Below, piece after piece: positions 37,986-46,299 of a DNA stretch of 57,691 nucleotides. The position numbers were made by a program, and so were the translations under genes. The DNA is taken from assembly GCF_000423525.1 (NCBI RefSeq), contig NZ_AUID01000019.1, positions 1 to 57,691 of the forward strand, written 5' to 3'. Under the pieces are notes generated by a model. The model was given only the letters and a program-made list of their open reading frames with translations, did not search any database and was not told the origin of the DNA. The DNA is from Proteocatella sphenisci DSM 23131 (GTDB taxonomy: Bacteria > Bacillota > Clostridia > Peptostreptococcales > Filifactoraceae). Numbering within the stretch: position 1 is the first letter of the stretch; every line of letters begins with the position of its first letter.

Positions 37986-38048
37986 ATAAATTTATATAAA
38001 AACTTGATCCGTGGTATAATTGTCCCAAGGATTAAATAAATTTATATA
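37986..38048 (+). promoter_or_regulatory. Promoter of the PrdR-like gene flanked by a 13-base direct repeat
   Basis: Extended -10 TGGTATAAT (38012-38020). The identical sequence ATAAATTTATATA occurs on both sides (37986-37998 and 38036-38048), 50 bases apart, and could be an operator pair. No good -35 is seen. Confidence 0.45.
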
Positions 38049-38062
38049 GCGCGGAGGTTTTG

Positions 38063-39457
38063 ATGAATAAAAAGTTTGAAGTGTTCCTGGATACAGCGGC
38101 AAGAGACTTTATACTGGACGTTATGGACGAAGCCATATGTATAGTTGATAATGATGGGATTGTGCATGTATGGAATGAAAAATCAGAAAAAATATATGAT
38201 GTAAAAAAAGCAGAACTGATTGGGAAAAAAATGGATTCGGTACTTAAAGATACCGTGATAATAAAAGTCCTTGAATCCGGAGAAGACATGGAGAATATAT
38301 ATCAGTCTACCAGGACGGGGTGCAGCATACTTGTAAATGCCAAGATAATATATATAGATGGAGAAAAAGTTGGAGCACTTTGTGTAGACAAAGACTTGAG
38401 CGAGATTGACAGGCTTAACATACAGGTGGACAAGCTTAAGGATAAGATTAACTACCTTGAAATACAAAGAAAAGCTGAAATGAACAAAAGTACAATGATA
38501 GCTGGAAACAGCATACAAATGGAAGAACTCATGTACAAGGCTGGCAAGGTCGCAAAAACAGATACGCCATTAATGATACTTGGAGAAAGTGGAGTGGGTA
38601 AAAAAGCTCTTGCCAGACGTATACATGAAATGAGTCAGAGAAAAGGCCCTTTTGTACATGTAAACTGCGGAGCTATTCCAAATGAAATCTTTGAAAGCGA
38701 GTTTTTTGGAAGTACAGATATAAATACAGGTAAAAACAGACCGGGTCTTTTTGAAATAGTGGATCAGGGAACCATATTTCTTGGAGAGATAACAGATATG
38801 CCCATAAATATGCAAGCTAAATTGCTTAATCTGATGCAGAAAAATGAAATTGTAAGAGCCAGTGATGGAAAACATATTAAGATAAATACAAGAATTATAA
38901 GTGGCACTAATAAAAACATAGAAGAAATGATAGAAGAAGGGACTTTTCTTGAAGAATTGTATTACAGTCTCAATGTAATTGAGCTCATAGTTGCTTCCTT
39001 AAGAGAACGAAAATCAGATATACCACTTCTTGCAGATCTTTTTATGAAAGAAATGTGTGACAAATACAATCTGGAGATACCAAAACTGGATTCTGAAGTA
39101 GTTGATATACTAATGCAATATAGTTGGAAGGGAAATATAAGGGAGTTACAAAACGTTATTGAACACGTAGTTGTAATGAGTGGAGGAAAGACTATAACTA
39201 CCGATATGTTGCCAATTTCCATAAAAGAAAGCGTTAAAACCTACATGAGGGCTAATATTCAGGTAAATGACCTTGCAAAGAGTGTTGGCGAATTTGAAAG
39301 AGACATAATAGAAAACATTATGAAAAAGTCTGACTGGAACAAATCTGAGGCGGCAAGGATGCTTAATATTCCAAGAACTACACTAATATATAAAATAGAC
39401 CTGTATGGTATAAAAGATAAAAAAGAAAGAAAAACAAAGAAAAGCAAAACTGTCTAA
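38063..39457 (+). CDS. prdR: PrdR-like regulator with degenerate sigma-54 activator domain
   Basis: A 464-residue protein with an N-terminal PAS domain (about 15-120), an AAA+ domain (about 155-395) and a C-terminal Fis-type helix-turn-helix (NKSEAARMLNIPRTTL). It sits directly upstream of prdC, the position of PrdR, the proline-responsive regulator. Walker A (GESGVGKK) is present. GAFTGA is replaced by DINTGK, the Walker B LFLDEI reads IFLGEI, and the arginine-finger region FREDLYYRL reads FLEELYYSL. It therefore probably cannot hydrolyse ATP to remodel sigma-54 holoenzyme and may act at a sigma-A promoter. ATG 38063 follows GGAGG. Confidence 0.85.
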   Translation: MNKKFEVFLDTAARDFILDVMDEAICIVDNDGIVHVWNEKSEKIYDVKKAELIGKKMDSVLKDTVIIKVLESGEDMENIYQSTRTGCSILVNAKIIYIDGEKVGALCVDKDLSEIDRLNIQVDKLKDKINYLEIQRKAEMNKSTMIAGNSIQMEELMYKAGKVAKTDTPLMILGESGVGKKALARRIHEMSQRKGPFVHVNCGAIPNEIFESEFFGSTDINTGKNRPGLFEIVDQGTIFLGEITDMPINMQAKLLNLMQKNEIVRASDGKHIKINTRIISGTNKNIEEMIEEGTFLEELYYSLNVIELIVASLRERKSDIPLLADLFMKEMCDKYNLEIPKLDSEVVDILMQYSWKGNIRELQNVIEHVVVMSGGKTITTDMLPISIKESVKTYMRANIQVNDLAKSVGEFERDIIENIMKKSDWNKSEAARMLNIPRTTLIYKIDLYGIKDKKERKTKKSKTV

Positions 39458-39467
39458 TATCCGACTA

Positions 39468-39483
39468 TGTCGAAAAAGCGACA
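39468..39483. promoter_or_regulatory. Candidate PrdR operator 1: TGTCG-N6-CGACA
   Basis: A perfect 5-bp inverted repeat (TGTCGAAAAAGCGACA). Its first ten bases recur exactly at 39567-39576, next to the prdC promoter. Binding by PrdR is inference. Confidence 0.45.
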
Positions 39484-39566
39484 ACTCGTGTAAAATATAC
39501 GACCACAGCGAAAGTTGTTTAATTGCAAGGGTTATAATACATGAACAAAACCTGATAACGATCATG

Positions 39567-39582
39567 TGTCGAAAAACAAACA
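39567..39582. promoter_or_regulatory. Candidate PrdR operator 2 abutting the prdC -35
   Basis: TGTCGAAAAACAAACA repeats the left half and the terminal ACA of operator 1, 99 bases downstream of it, and ends two bases before the -35. This spacing suits an activator touching sigma-A polymerase. Confidence 0.4.
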
Positions 39583-39583
39583 C

Positions 39584-39612
39584 TTGCGTTAAATAATTAT
39601 TTATCATATAAT
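39584..39612 (+). promoter_or_regulatory. Sigma-A promoter of prdC
   Basis: TTGCGT (39584-39589), a 17-base spacer and a perfect TATAAT (39607-39612). No -24/-12 element is seen in the 266-base prdR-prdC gap. Confidence 0.65.
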
Positions 39613-39644
39613 TGATATAGAGAAATCAAATATAATCATTTATA

Positions 39645-39668
39645 AATATCAATATCAATATCAATATA
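39645..39668. repeat. Four tandem AATATC hexamers in the prdC leader
   Basis: Three exact and one near-exact copy of AATATC between the promoter and the ribosome site. It may be a regulatory repeat or simple slippage. Confidence 0.6.
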
Positions 39669-39723
39669 AATATAGGAAATGTACTGATGTTCTATATGAA
39701 AAATAATAACAGGAGGTGGAAAT

Positions 39724-41001
39724 ATGAAGTTAGTTTTACCGTTAAAACAACATGTTGGTGCACCTTGCACACCAGTTGTCAAAGTTGGCGATGAAGTAAA
39801 ACGTGGTCAGTTGATAGCAAAACCAGCTGGTCTTGGTGCGAACATTCATGCCAGTGCTAATGGAAAAATAGTTGAAGTTAGTGAAAATGAAATCGCTATA
39901 GAAGCGACAGGAGAAATCAACAAGGATGAGTATGTGAGATTGACATCACAAGACAACTTGTCACTTATAGAAGAAGCTGGAATAGTAGGTTCTGGTGGAG
40001 CTGGTTTCCCAGCACATGTGAAATTCAAGGCTAAATTAGAAGGTGGATATGTACTTGCAAACGCAGCAGAATGTGAGCCTTTACTGGCACACAACATGCA
40101 TCTTCTTGAAAATGAGCCAGAGCTTGTAGTAAGAGGTATTAAATATGTAATGGAAATTACAGGAGCTACTCATGGTTATATAGCTATAAAGACAAAACAT
40201 CAAAAAGCTATGATATCAGTTGCCAAAGCATGTAAAAATGTAGAAGGCGTGGAGGTTAAATTCCTTTCTGATATGTATCCTGCAGGAGATGAGAGGGTTA
40301 TCGTAAGAGAACTTCTTGGAATCGAATTGCCGCTTGGAGCACTTCCAAGTGAAGCAAACGCAGTCGTAAGTAACGTTGAAACACTTAAAAATGTAACTTA
40401 TGCCATTGAGAAAAAAATGCCAGTAATTACAAAAGATATAACAGTGGGCGGCAGAGTTTCAAAACCTTCCGTTTACAGAGAAGTACCAATAGGAATGCAG
40501 GTGAAGGACTATATAGATCTTTCGGGTGGATATGTAGAGCCTCATGGAGAAATTGTTCTTGGAGGACCCTTTACTGGGAAACATGGTGAAGAGTCAGCAA
40601 GAATAGTAAAAACTCTTGGAGGAATACTTGTTGCTATACCATTCCCTGTAGACCACAGAAAATTCGGAATGATAGAATGCGAATGTGGAGCAGAAAAAGG
40701 AAGACTTACAGAAATTGCAGAAGCTATGGGTGGGACAGTAGTTGCCTCAGTAAAATGCAAGAGAATGGAAGAAATCAACGGGAGATTCCGTTGTACCCTA
40801 CCTGGCATATGCCCAGGCCAGGCAGAAAAAGTACTTGAGCTTAGAAAACAAGGTGCAGAGGCAATAATTGTCGGCACTTGTGAAGACTGAACTAATACAG
40901 TTATGGAAGTGGCGCCTAGGTTAGGTATTGCCGTATATCATAGTTCAGATCACACTTTAAGAGCAGGTGGACACAGATTGTATAGAAAAAAGAAAAGCTA
41001 A
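39724..41001 (+). CDS. prdC: PrdC, RnfC-like electron carrier of proline reductase (selenoprotein)
   Basis: A 425-residue protein with UGA (40888-40890) read as selenocysteine at residue 389. It delivers electrons to D-proline reductase. The RnfC-like part has GSGGAGFPAHVKFKAKLE and NAAECEPLLAHN near residues 92-120. A simple reading stops at GTCED-stop. Past the UGA the frame continues 36 codons with protein-like sequence (TNTVMEVAPRLGIAVYHSSD) to TAA at 40999, giving the GTCxDU motif known at the PrdC C-terminus. A candidate SECIS hairpin lies at 40911-40932. AGGAGG ribosome site. Confidence 0.93.
40911..40932 (+). promoter_or_regulatory. Candidate SECIS hairpin of prdC
   Basis: GGC/GCC and CCT/AGG stems around an AGGTT loop, 20 bases after the UGA. 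It is shorter and less perfect than the prdB element. Confidence 0.45.
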
Positions 41002-41066
41002 TACTGAATTTCTTTTTTATATAAAATAAACAAAAAATTATTAAATCCAAAAAGGAGGAACGTGTA

Positions 41067-42923
41067 ATGTCAATAACTTTAGAAACAGCTAAGGCTCATG
41101 CTAAAGACCCTGCAGTTTCTTGCTGTAGATTTGAAGCAGGAACTGTTATTGAAGTATCAAACCTTGAAGACCCAGCAATATTTGCTGATTTACAAGACTC
41201 AGGACTTCTTAATATATCAGATGATTGTTTAACAATCGAGCAAGCATTAGGAGCAAAATTAACTAAAACAGTTGATGCTCTTACTCCACTTACAGCAGCA
41301 GTAGTAGATGGAATAACAGCAGTAGCAGCAGCACCAGTAGTAGAAGAGGTGGCTGAGGTTGCAGCAGCACCAGCACCAGCACCACAAATGATGCCTTTAT
41401 CAAATGGTGGAGCAGTAAGAATCCACATAGGTGAAGGAAAGAACATAGATCTTGAAATACCTCTTGGTGTAGCAACTCAAATGGGTGTAGCACCAGCGGC
41501 TATGACATCAGCGGCTATCGTAGAAGCTCCAGCAGCAGTAGCGGCAGCAGCAGAAGAAAAAGTTCTTAGAAGTCTTACAAGAAAGCACTTCAAAATAGAA
41601 AAAGTTGAGTTTGGACCAGAAACTAAAATAGAAGGAACTACTCTATACATCAGAGAAGGAATCGAAAAAGAAGCTGTAGATTCAGAGAATCTAGTAGTTT
41701 CACTAAAAGTAGAAATAATCACTCCTGACAAATATGATACTCATTCAGAAACTATAATGGACGTACAACCTATCGCAACTAAAGAAGAAGGCGAATTAGG
41801 AACAGGTATTACAAGAATGCTTGATGGCGTTATTATGATGGTAACTGGAGTAGATGAAGGCGGAGTACAAATCGGAGAGTTTGGATCATCAGAAGGACCA
41901 CTTGACAGAAATATCATGTGGGGAAGACCAGGAGCTCCTGATAAAGGCGAAATCTTTATAAAGACAGAAGTTGTTATAAAAGCACATACTAATATGGAAA
42001 GACCAGGACCTCTTGCAGCACACAAGGCTTCTGACTTCATCACTGATGAAATTAGAAAAGCACTTAAAGCAGCGGATGCTGCCCTATGTGTAAACGAAGA
42101 AACTTTCGTTCAAAAAAGAAGACCAGGAAAGAAAAAAGTAGTAGTAATAAAAGAAATAATGGGACAGGGCGCAATGCATGACAATCTTATCCTTCCAGTT
42201 GAGCCAGTAGGAACACTTGGAGCTAAGCCAAACGTTGACCTTGGAAACCTTCCAGTAGTTCTTTCACCACTTGAGGTGCTTGATGGAGGAATCCATGCAC
42301 TTACTTGTATAGGACCTGCTTCAAAAGAGTGTTCAAGACATTACTTCAGAGAGCCGCTTGTACTTAAGGCTATGCAAGATGAAGAGCTTGATCTTTGTGG
42401 AGTAATATTTATAGGATCACCACAGGTAAACTCAGAGAAATTCTATGTATCAAACAGACTTGGAATGATGGTAGAAGCTATGGACGTAGACGGAGCTATC
42501 ATAACAACTGAAGGATTCGGAAACAACCATATAGACTTTGCATCTCACCACGAGCAAATAGGATCAAGAGGAGTTGCGGTAGTAGGAGTATCTTACTCAG
42601 CAGTTCAAGGAGCCCTAGTTGTTGGAAACGAATACATGAAGTTCATGGTAGACAACAACAAGTCTAAGCAAGGAATCGAAAACGAGATACTTGCAAACAA
42701 TACTTTATCACCAGAAGATGCAATAAGAGCAGTTGTAATGCTTAAAAATGTAATGGCTGGAGAAGAAGTTAAGACTGCAGAAAGAAAATGGAACGCAAAC
42801 GTAAAGCTTAACAACGTAGAACTGATTGAAAAATCTCAGGGAATTAAAATAGTTCTTGAAGATAATGAGCAATCACTTGTAAAGAGTAAAAAAAGAGCAG
42901 AAATCTACGAAGTAGAAGCGTAA
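41067..42923 (+). CDS. prdA: D-proline reductase proprotein PrdA
   Basis: A 618-residue precursor. In this family self-cleavage before a Cys makes a large subunit and a small subunit with an N-terminal pyruvoyl group that binds proline. The site here is Thr413|Cys414 (GIHALT|CIGPASKE; codon 42306-42308). With the selenoprotein PrdB it reductively opens D-proline to 5-aminovalerate. Residues about 83-107 and 141-164 are Ala/Pro/Val-rich, resembling flexible linkers around a small domain. AAAGGAGG precedes the start. Length is as expected. Confidence 0.96.
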   Translation: MSITLETAKAHAKDPAVSCCRFEAGTVIEVSNLEDPAIFADLQDSGLLNISDDCLTIEQALGAKLTKTVDALTPLTAAVVDGITAVAAAPVVEEVAEVAAAPAPAPQMMPLSNGGAVRIHIGEGKNIDLEIPLGVATQMGVAPAAMTSAAIVEAPAAVAAAAEEKVLRSLTRKHFKIEKVEFGPETKIEGTTLYIREGIEKEAVDSENLVVSLKVEIITPDKYDTHSETIMDVQPIATKEEGELGTGITRMLDGVIMMVTGVDEGGVQIGEFGSSEGPLDRNIMWGRPGAPDKGEIFIKTEVVIKAHTNMERPGPLAAHKASDFITDEIRKALKAADAALCVNEETFVQKRRPGKKKVVVIKEIMGQGAMHDNLILPVEPVGTLGAKPNVDLGNLPVVLSPLEVLDGGIHALTCIGPASKECSRHYFREPLVLKAMQDEELDLCGVIFIGSPQVNSEKFYVSNRLGMMVEAMDVDGAIITTEGFGNNHIDFASHHEQIGSRGVAVVGVSYSAVQGALVVGNEYMKFMVDNNKSKQGIENEILANNTLSPEDAIRAVVMLKNVMAGEEVKTAERKWNANVKLNNVELIEKSQGIKIVLEDNEQSLVKSKKRAEIYEVEA

Positions 42924-42954
42924 AATTTCAAACTAGCAATAAAGGAGAACTTAG

Positions 42955-43209
42955 ATGGATAAATTAAGATATACTTCTACGGAAAGATATGTGGAAGGCG
43001 TAATAGTTGATGTTAAAGACGGTTCTGTAGGAATAGATCTTAAAGGTAGACTGGGTCACCTGAGTGTACCGATGAGAATGCTCATAACAGATTATGAACC
43101 ACAATTAGGACTAGAGGTAGGATTCTTAATGAGTTATCCTGAAGTGATAGGACCTGAAATAAACGAAAAATACGCTCAAAATTTAGAACATAAAAAAAAT
43201 AGAGAATAA
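42955..43209 (+). CDS. Small conserved prd-operon protein (CBO2463/CBO2479-type)
   Basis: An 84-residue protein between prdA and prdB, where proline-reductase clusters carry a short conserved gene. Its centre (GSVGIDLKGRLGHLSVPMRM) looks like a small beta-barrel. It has no Cys and no membrane segment. I recognise it by position and by resemblance to the CBO2463/CBO2479 family; its function is unknown. An assembly or maturation role for PrdAB is plausible but unproven. AAGGAG ribosome site. Confidence 0.8.
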   Translation: MDKLRYTSTERYVEGVIVDVKDGSVGIDLKGRLGHLSVPMRMLITDYEPQLGLEVGFLMSYPEVIGPEINEKYAQNLEHKKNRE

Positions 43210-43233
43210 ATAAGGAAAAGGAGGAATATAATA

Positions 43234-43959
43234 ATGAGTCTTACAGTAGTCAAAGGACTTCAGTCAGAAATATTTGTTCCAGTAACTCCGCAACCAGTGT
43301 GGACTCCAGTTACAAAAGAACTTAAAGATTCAGTAGTTGCCCTTGCAACAGCAGCGGGTGTTCATCTGAAAACAGATAAAAGATTTAATCTTGCAGGAGA
43401 TTTCTCATTCAGAGCAATTCCTGGAAATACAAAAGGTACAGATTTAATGGTATCACACGGTGGATACGATAACGGAGATGTTAATAAAGACGTAAACTGT
43501 ATGTTCCCTATCGAAAGATTACAAGAACTTGCAGCAGAAGGATTTATAAAAGCAGTTGCTCCGATGCACTTCGGATTCATGGGTGGTGGAGGAGACCAGG
43601 CGAAATTCACTGAAGAGACTGGCCCAGAAATCGCTAAGCAACTATTAGCAGAAAACGTAGATGCAGTTCTTCTTACAGCAGGCTGAGGTACATGCCACCG
43701 CTCTGCCGTGATCGTGCAGAGAGCAATCGAATCAGCTGGAATACCTACTATAATTATAGCAGCGCTACCTCCAGTAGTTAGACAAAACGGAACTCCAAGA
43801 GCAGTTGCACCACTAGTACCAATGGGAGCAAACGCAGGAGAGCCAAACAACATAGAAATGCAGACAGCAATAGTTAAAGCAACGCTTGAGCAATTAATAA
43901 AAATACCAAGTGCAGGAAAGATAGTACCATTACCATTCGAGTACCACGCACACGTATAA
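43234..43959 (+). CDS. prdB: D-proline reductase PrdB subunit (selenoprotein)
   Basis: A 241-residue catalytic selenoprotein with UGA (43684-43686) as Sec at residue 151 in the motif TAGUGTCHRS. The frame is open through the UGA to TAA at 43957, and the part after it (AALPPVVRQNGTPRAVAPL, MGANAGEPNN) is the conserved PrdB C-terminus. The selenol attacks proline bound to the PrdA pyruvoyl group. A strong SECIS hairpin begins 14 bases after the UGA. An annotation without recoding would split it into a 150-residue protein and a fragment starting at 43708. Confidence 0.96.
43701..43721 (+). promoter_or_regulatory. SECIS hairpin of prdB
   Basis: A perfect 6-bp stem CTCTGC/GCAGAG around the 9-base loop CGTGATCGT, 14 bases after the UGA. 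This is the right distance for a bacterial SelB-binding element. Confidence 0.75.
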
Positions 43960-43983
43960 TAAATAGAACTCACAATATAAAAA

Positions 43984-44018
43984 TATACACAGGAGAGGTT
44001 CTCCCTTTCCTGTGTATA
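43984..44018 (+). other. Intercistronic hairpin between prdB and prdD
   Basis: An 11-bp perfect stem (TATACACAGGA/TCCTGTGTATA) with a 13-base loop that can itself pair (GAG/CTC). No T run follows. It may protect the prdAB mRNA end and lower prdDE expression. Confidence 0.6.
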
Positions 44019-44039
44019 AAACAATAAGCAGGTGTAAAA

Positions 44040-44798
44040 ATGGAAACTGTAGATTTGCGTAGATTAGTAATAAGATCTTTTCACGTAAAAAAAGTCGAGT
44101 TTGCTGATAAGTTTGAGTTTTTGAATGGCACACTCAAAATTGATAAAAAAATAACAAATAAATTAATAGCTCAGGATCCAATAATCAAGGACGTAAGAAT
44201 AGAAATCATAAATCCTTATGACCATGATAGAGAAATAAACACTATTATGGACATTGTGCCTATGTCAGTTAAAGTGCTTGGAAGCCTTGGAGAAGGCATT
44301 ACATATACGATGACAGGTGCGTATGTTATGTTGACAGGTTGTGATGACGACGGTAGACAGATGCATGAATTTGGATCATCAGAAGGAAATCTTAGTGAAC
44401 AGATGGTATTTGGAAGAGCTGGGACTCCAGCAAAGTCTGATTATATTATCCATGTGGATGTACTTGTTGAAGGTGGGCTACCCTACGATAGGAAATTGCC
44501 AATATCAGCATTCAAGGCATGTGATGAGATTATAGATTCAATAAGAGCTGAGCTTAAGAAACTTGAACCAAGAGAAGCGGACGAAGTTCATGAGTTTTAT
44601 GATCGCATAAGAAAAGATTCTAAAAAAGTAGCGCTGGTAAAACAGATTGCAGGACAGGGAGCTATGTATGACAATCAGCTATTCCCTGAACAACCTTTTG
44701 GTTACACTGGTGGAATTTCAATAATTGATATGGCGAATATGCCAGTTGTACTGTCTCCTAATGAATACCGAGATGGTGCACTCAGATCAATGACCTAA
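44040..44798 (+). CDS. prdD: PrdD, paralogue of the PrdA large subunit
   Basis: A 252-residue protein aligned by eye with PrdA residues about 167-413. Shared blocks include LRxL...FxxxKVEF, EFGSSEG, GQGAM.DN and the NxPVVLSP block. It ends in RSMT, exactly where PrdA has HALT before its cleavage Cys. It lacks the PrdA N-terminal Ala-rich part. PrdD proteins are conserved in prd clusters without an assigned reaction. With PrdE it may form an uncleaved-type companion of PrdA. It has a weak ribosome site (CAGGTG). Confidence 0.9.
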   Translation: METVDLRRLVIRSFHVKKVEFADKFEFLNGTLKIDKKITNKLIAQDPIIKDVRIEIINPYDHDREINTIMDIVPMSVKVLGSLGEGITYTMTGAYVMLTGCDDDGRQMHEFGSSEGNLSEQMVFGRAGTPAKSDYIIHVDVLVEGGLPYDRKLPISAFKACDEIIDSIRAELKKLEPREADEVHEFYDRIRKDSKKVALVKQIAGQGAMYDNQLFPEQPFGYTGGISIIDMANMPVVLSPNEYRDGALRSMT

Positions 44799-44810
44799 TG
44801 GAGGTATAAA

Positions 44811-45278
44811 ATGGGTATAGGACCATCGACAAAAGAGACAAGTCTGCATCATTTTAGAGATCCATTACTGGATATATTATCAAACGATACAGATATAGAT
44901 CTTGTAGGAATAATGCTTGTAGGCACACCGCAAGACAATAAAGAAAAAGAAAGAGTTGGACAAAGGGCAGCGCAGTTGCTTGAAGCGATGAGAGTGGATG
45001 GATGTATAGTTTCTTGTGACGGTTGGGGAAATTCGCATGTTGATTATGCGAATACACTCGAAGAAATAGGAAAGAGAAATATTCCACTTGTTGGAGTAAC
45101 ATTCAACGGAGTCCAGGCCAAATTTGTTGTAACTAATAAATACATGGATACAATCGTAGATATAAACAAGTCTAAAGAAGGTATTGAAACCGAGGTAGTA
45201 GGTGAAAATACAACAAGCACGCTGGATGCAAAAAAAGCAACAGCATTTTTGAAACTTAAAATGAGAAAGCGAGGATAA
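44811..45278 (+). CDS. prdE: PrdE, paralogue of the PrdA pyruvoyl subunit
   Basis: A 155-residue protein matching the PrdA small subunit from its first residues (MGIGPSTKE versus CIGPASKE), then HHFRDPL, DLVGIMLVGTPQ, EAMRVDG and NxHVDxA blocks. The Cys that becomes the pyruvoyl group is replaced by Gly, so it cannot carry the prosthetic group. It starts 12 bases after prdD with a good GGAGG site. It lacks about 40 C-terminal residues of PrdA. Role unknown; perhaps structural or regulatory. Confidence 0.9.
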   Translation: MGIGPSTKETSLHHFRDPLLDILSNDTDIDLVGIMLVGTPQDNKEKERVGQRAAQLLEAMRVDGCIVSCDGWGNSHVDYANTLEEIGKRNIPLVGVTFNGVQAKFVVTNKYMDTIVDINKSKEGIETEVVGENTTSTLDAKKATAFLKLKMRKRG

Positions 45279-45280
45279 CT

Positions 45281-46285
45281 ATGATTTTTTCAAGAGGAAT
45301 ACAGGCAATAGATTCTCATACAGCAGGAGAACCAACAAGAATAGTTACAGGGGGAATTCCTAACATAAAAGGAAAAACAATGCCAGAAAAGAAAGAGTAT
45401 CTTGAGAAAGAACTTGATTATTTAAGAACGGCTATAATGCTTGAGCCAAGAGGACATAATGATATGTTTGGTTCAATAATCACAGCACCTACAACAGACG
45501 AAGCGGATCTTGGAATTATATTCATGGACGGTGGCGGATACCTTAACATGTGCGGACATGGTACTATAGGTGCGGTTACTGCTGCTATAGAAACAGGGAT
45601 GGTTCCAATGGTAGAGCCAATTACTACTGTTGTACTTGAAGCGCCAGCTGGAATAATAAAAGCAGAAGCTCAAGTGGAAAATGGCAGAGTTAAGAGTGTT
45701 TCTTTTGTAAACGTACCAGCATTCCACTACAAAAAAGAGCAAAAAGTTAATTTTGATGGAAAAGAGATCACTTTTGATATTTCTTTTGGAGGAAGTTTCT
45801 TTGCAATAGTTCATGCTAAGCAACTTGGTCTTGAAATTAAGCCTGAAAACACAGGAAAACTTACAGAAATTGCGCTTAAACTTAGAGATATAATAAACGC
45901 AGAAATCGAAATTCAGCATCCACTTCTACCGCATATTAAGACAGTAGATCTAGTTGAAATATATGATGAGCCTACTCATCCAGAAGCAACATATAAGAAC
46001 GTTGTTATATTTGGACAAGGACAAGTTGACAGATCACCTTGTGGTACTGGAACTTCTGCAAAACTTGCAACACTTCACTCAAAAGGCGAAATAGCAGTAG
46101 GTGAAAAATTTGTATATGAAAGTATTCTTGGAACACTTTTCTACGGAGAAATCGTAGGGACTACAAAAGTTGGAGAATTTGATGCAGTAATTCCAAAAAT
46201 AGCTGGATCTGCATATATTACTGGATTCAACCACTTTGTAATTGATGAGTGCGACCCTCTGAAGCATGGATTTATTTTAAGATAA
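45281..46285 (+). CDS. prdF: Proline racemase
   Basis: A 334-residue cofactor-independent racemase that converts L-proline to D-proline for PrdAB. Both catalytic Cys are present: Cys91 in MCGHGTIG and Cys254 in SPCGTGTSA, in contrast to hydroxyproline epimerase/dehydratase variants that replace one. It starts two bases after the prdE stop. Length is typical. Confidence 0.95.
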   Translation: MIFSRGIQAIDSHTAGEPTRIVTGGIPNIKGKTMPEKKEYLEKELDYLRTAIMLEPRGHNDMFGSIITAPTTDEADLGIIFMDGGGYLNMCGHGTIGAVTAAIETGMVPMVEPITTVVLEAPAGIIKAEAQVENGRVKSVSFVNVPAFHYKKEQKVNFDGKEITFDISFGGSFFAIVHAKQLGLEIKPENTGKLTEIALKLRDIINAEIEIQHPLLPHIKTVDLVEIYDEPTHPEATYKNVVIFGQGQVDRSPCGTGTSAKLATLHSKGEIAVGEKFVYESILGTLFYGEIVGTTKVGEFDAVIPKIAGSAYITGFNHFVIDECDPLKHGFILR

Positions 46286-46299
46286 GTTTTAAAACTTAT

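Noticed and set aside
39645-39668. Hexamer repeats as a CRISPR-like array
   Set aside because: Units are six bases with no spacers; simple tandem repeat only.
39458-39723. A sigma-54 promoter upstream of prdC
   Set aside because: Searched for TGGCAC-N5-TTGC; TTGC occurs twice but without a -24 GG at the right distance. A sigma-A promoter fits better.
43708-43959. A separate 83-codon gene after the first prdB stop
   Set aside because: The UGA at 43684 is a selenocysteine codon; this is the C-terminal part of PrdB in the same frame.
43362-44024. A 220-codon reverse-strand frame over prdB
   Set aside because: Shadow of prdB, including its SECIS; no independent support.
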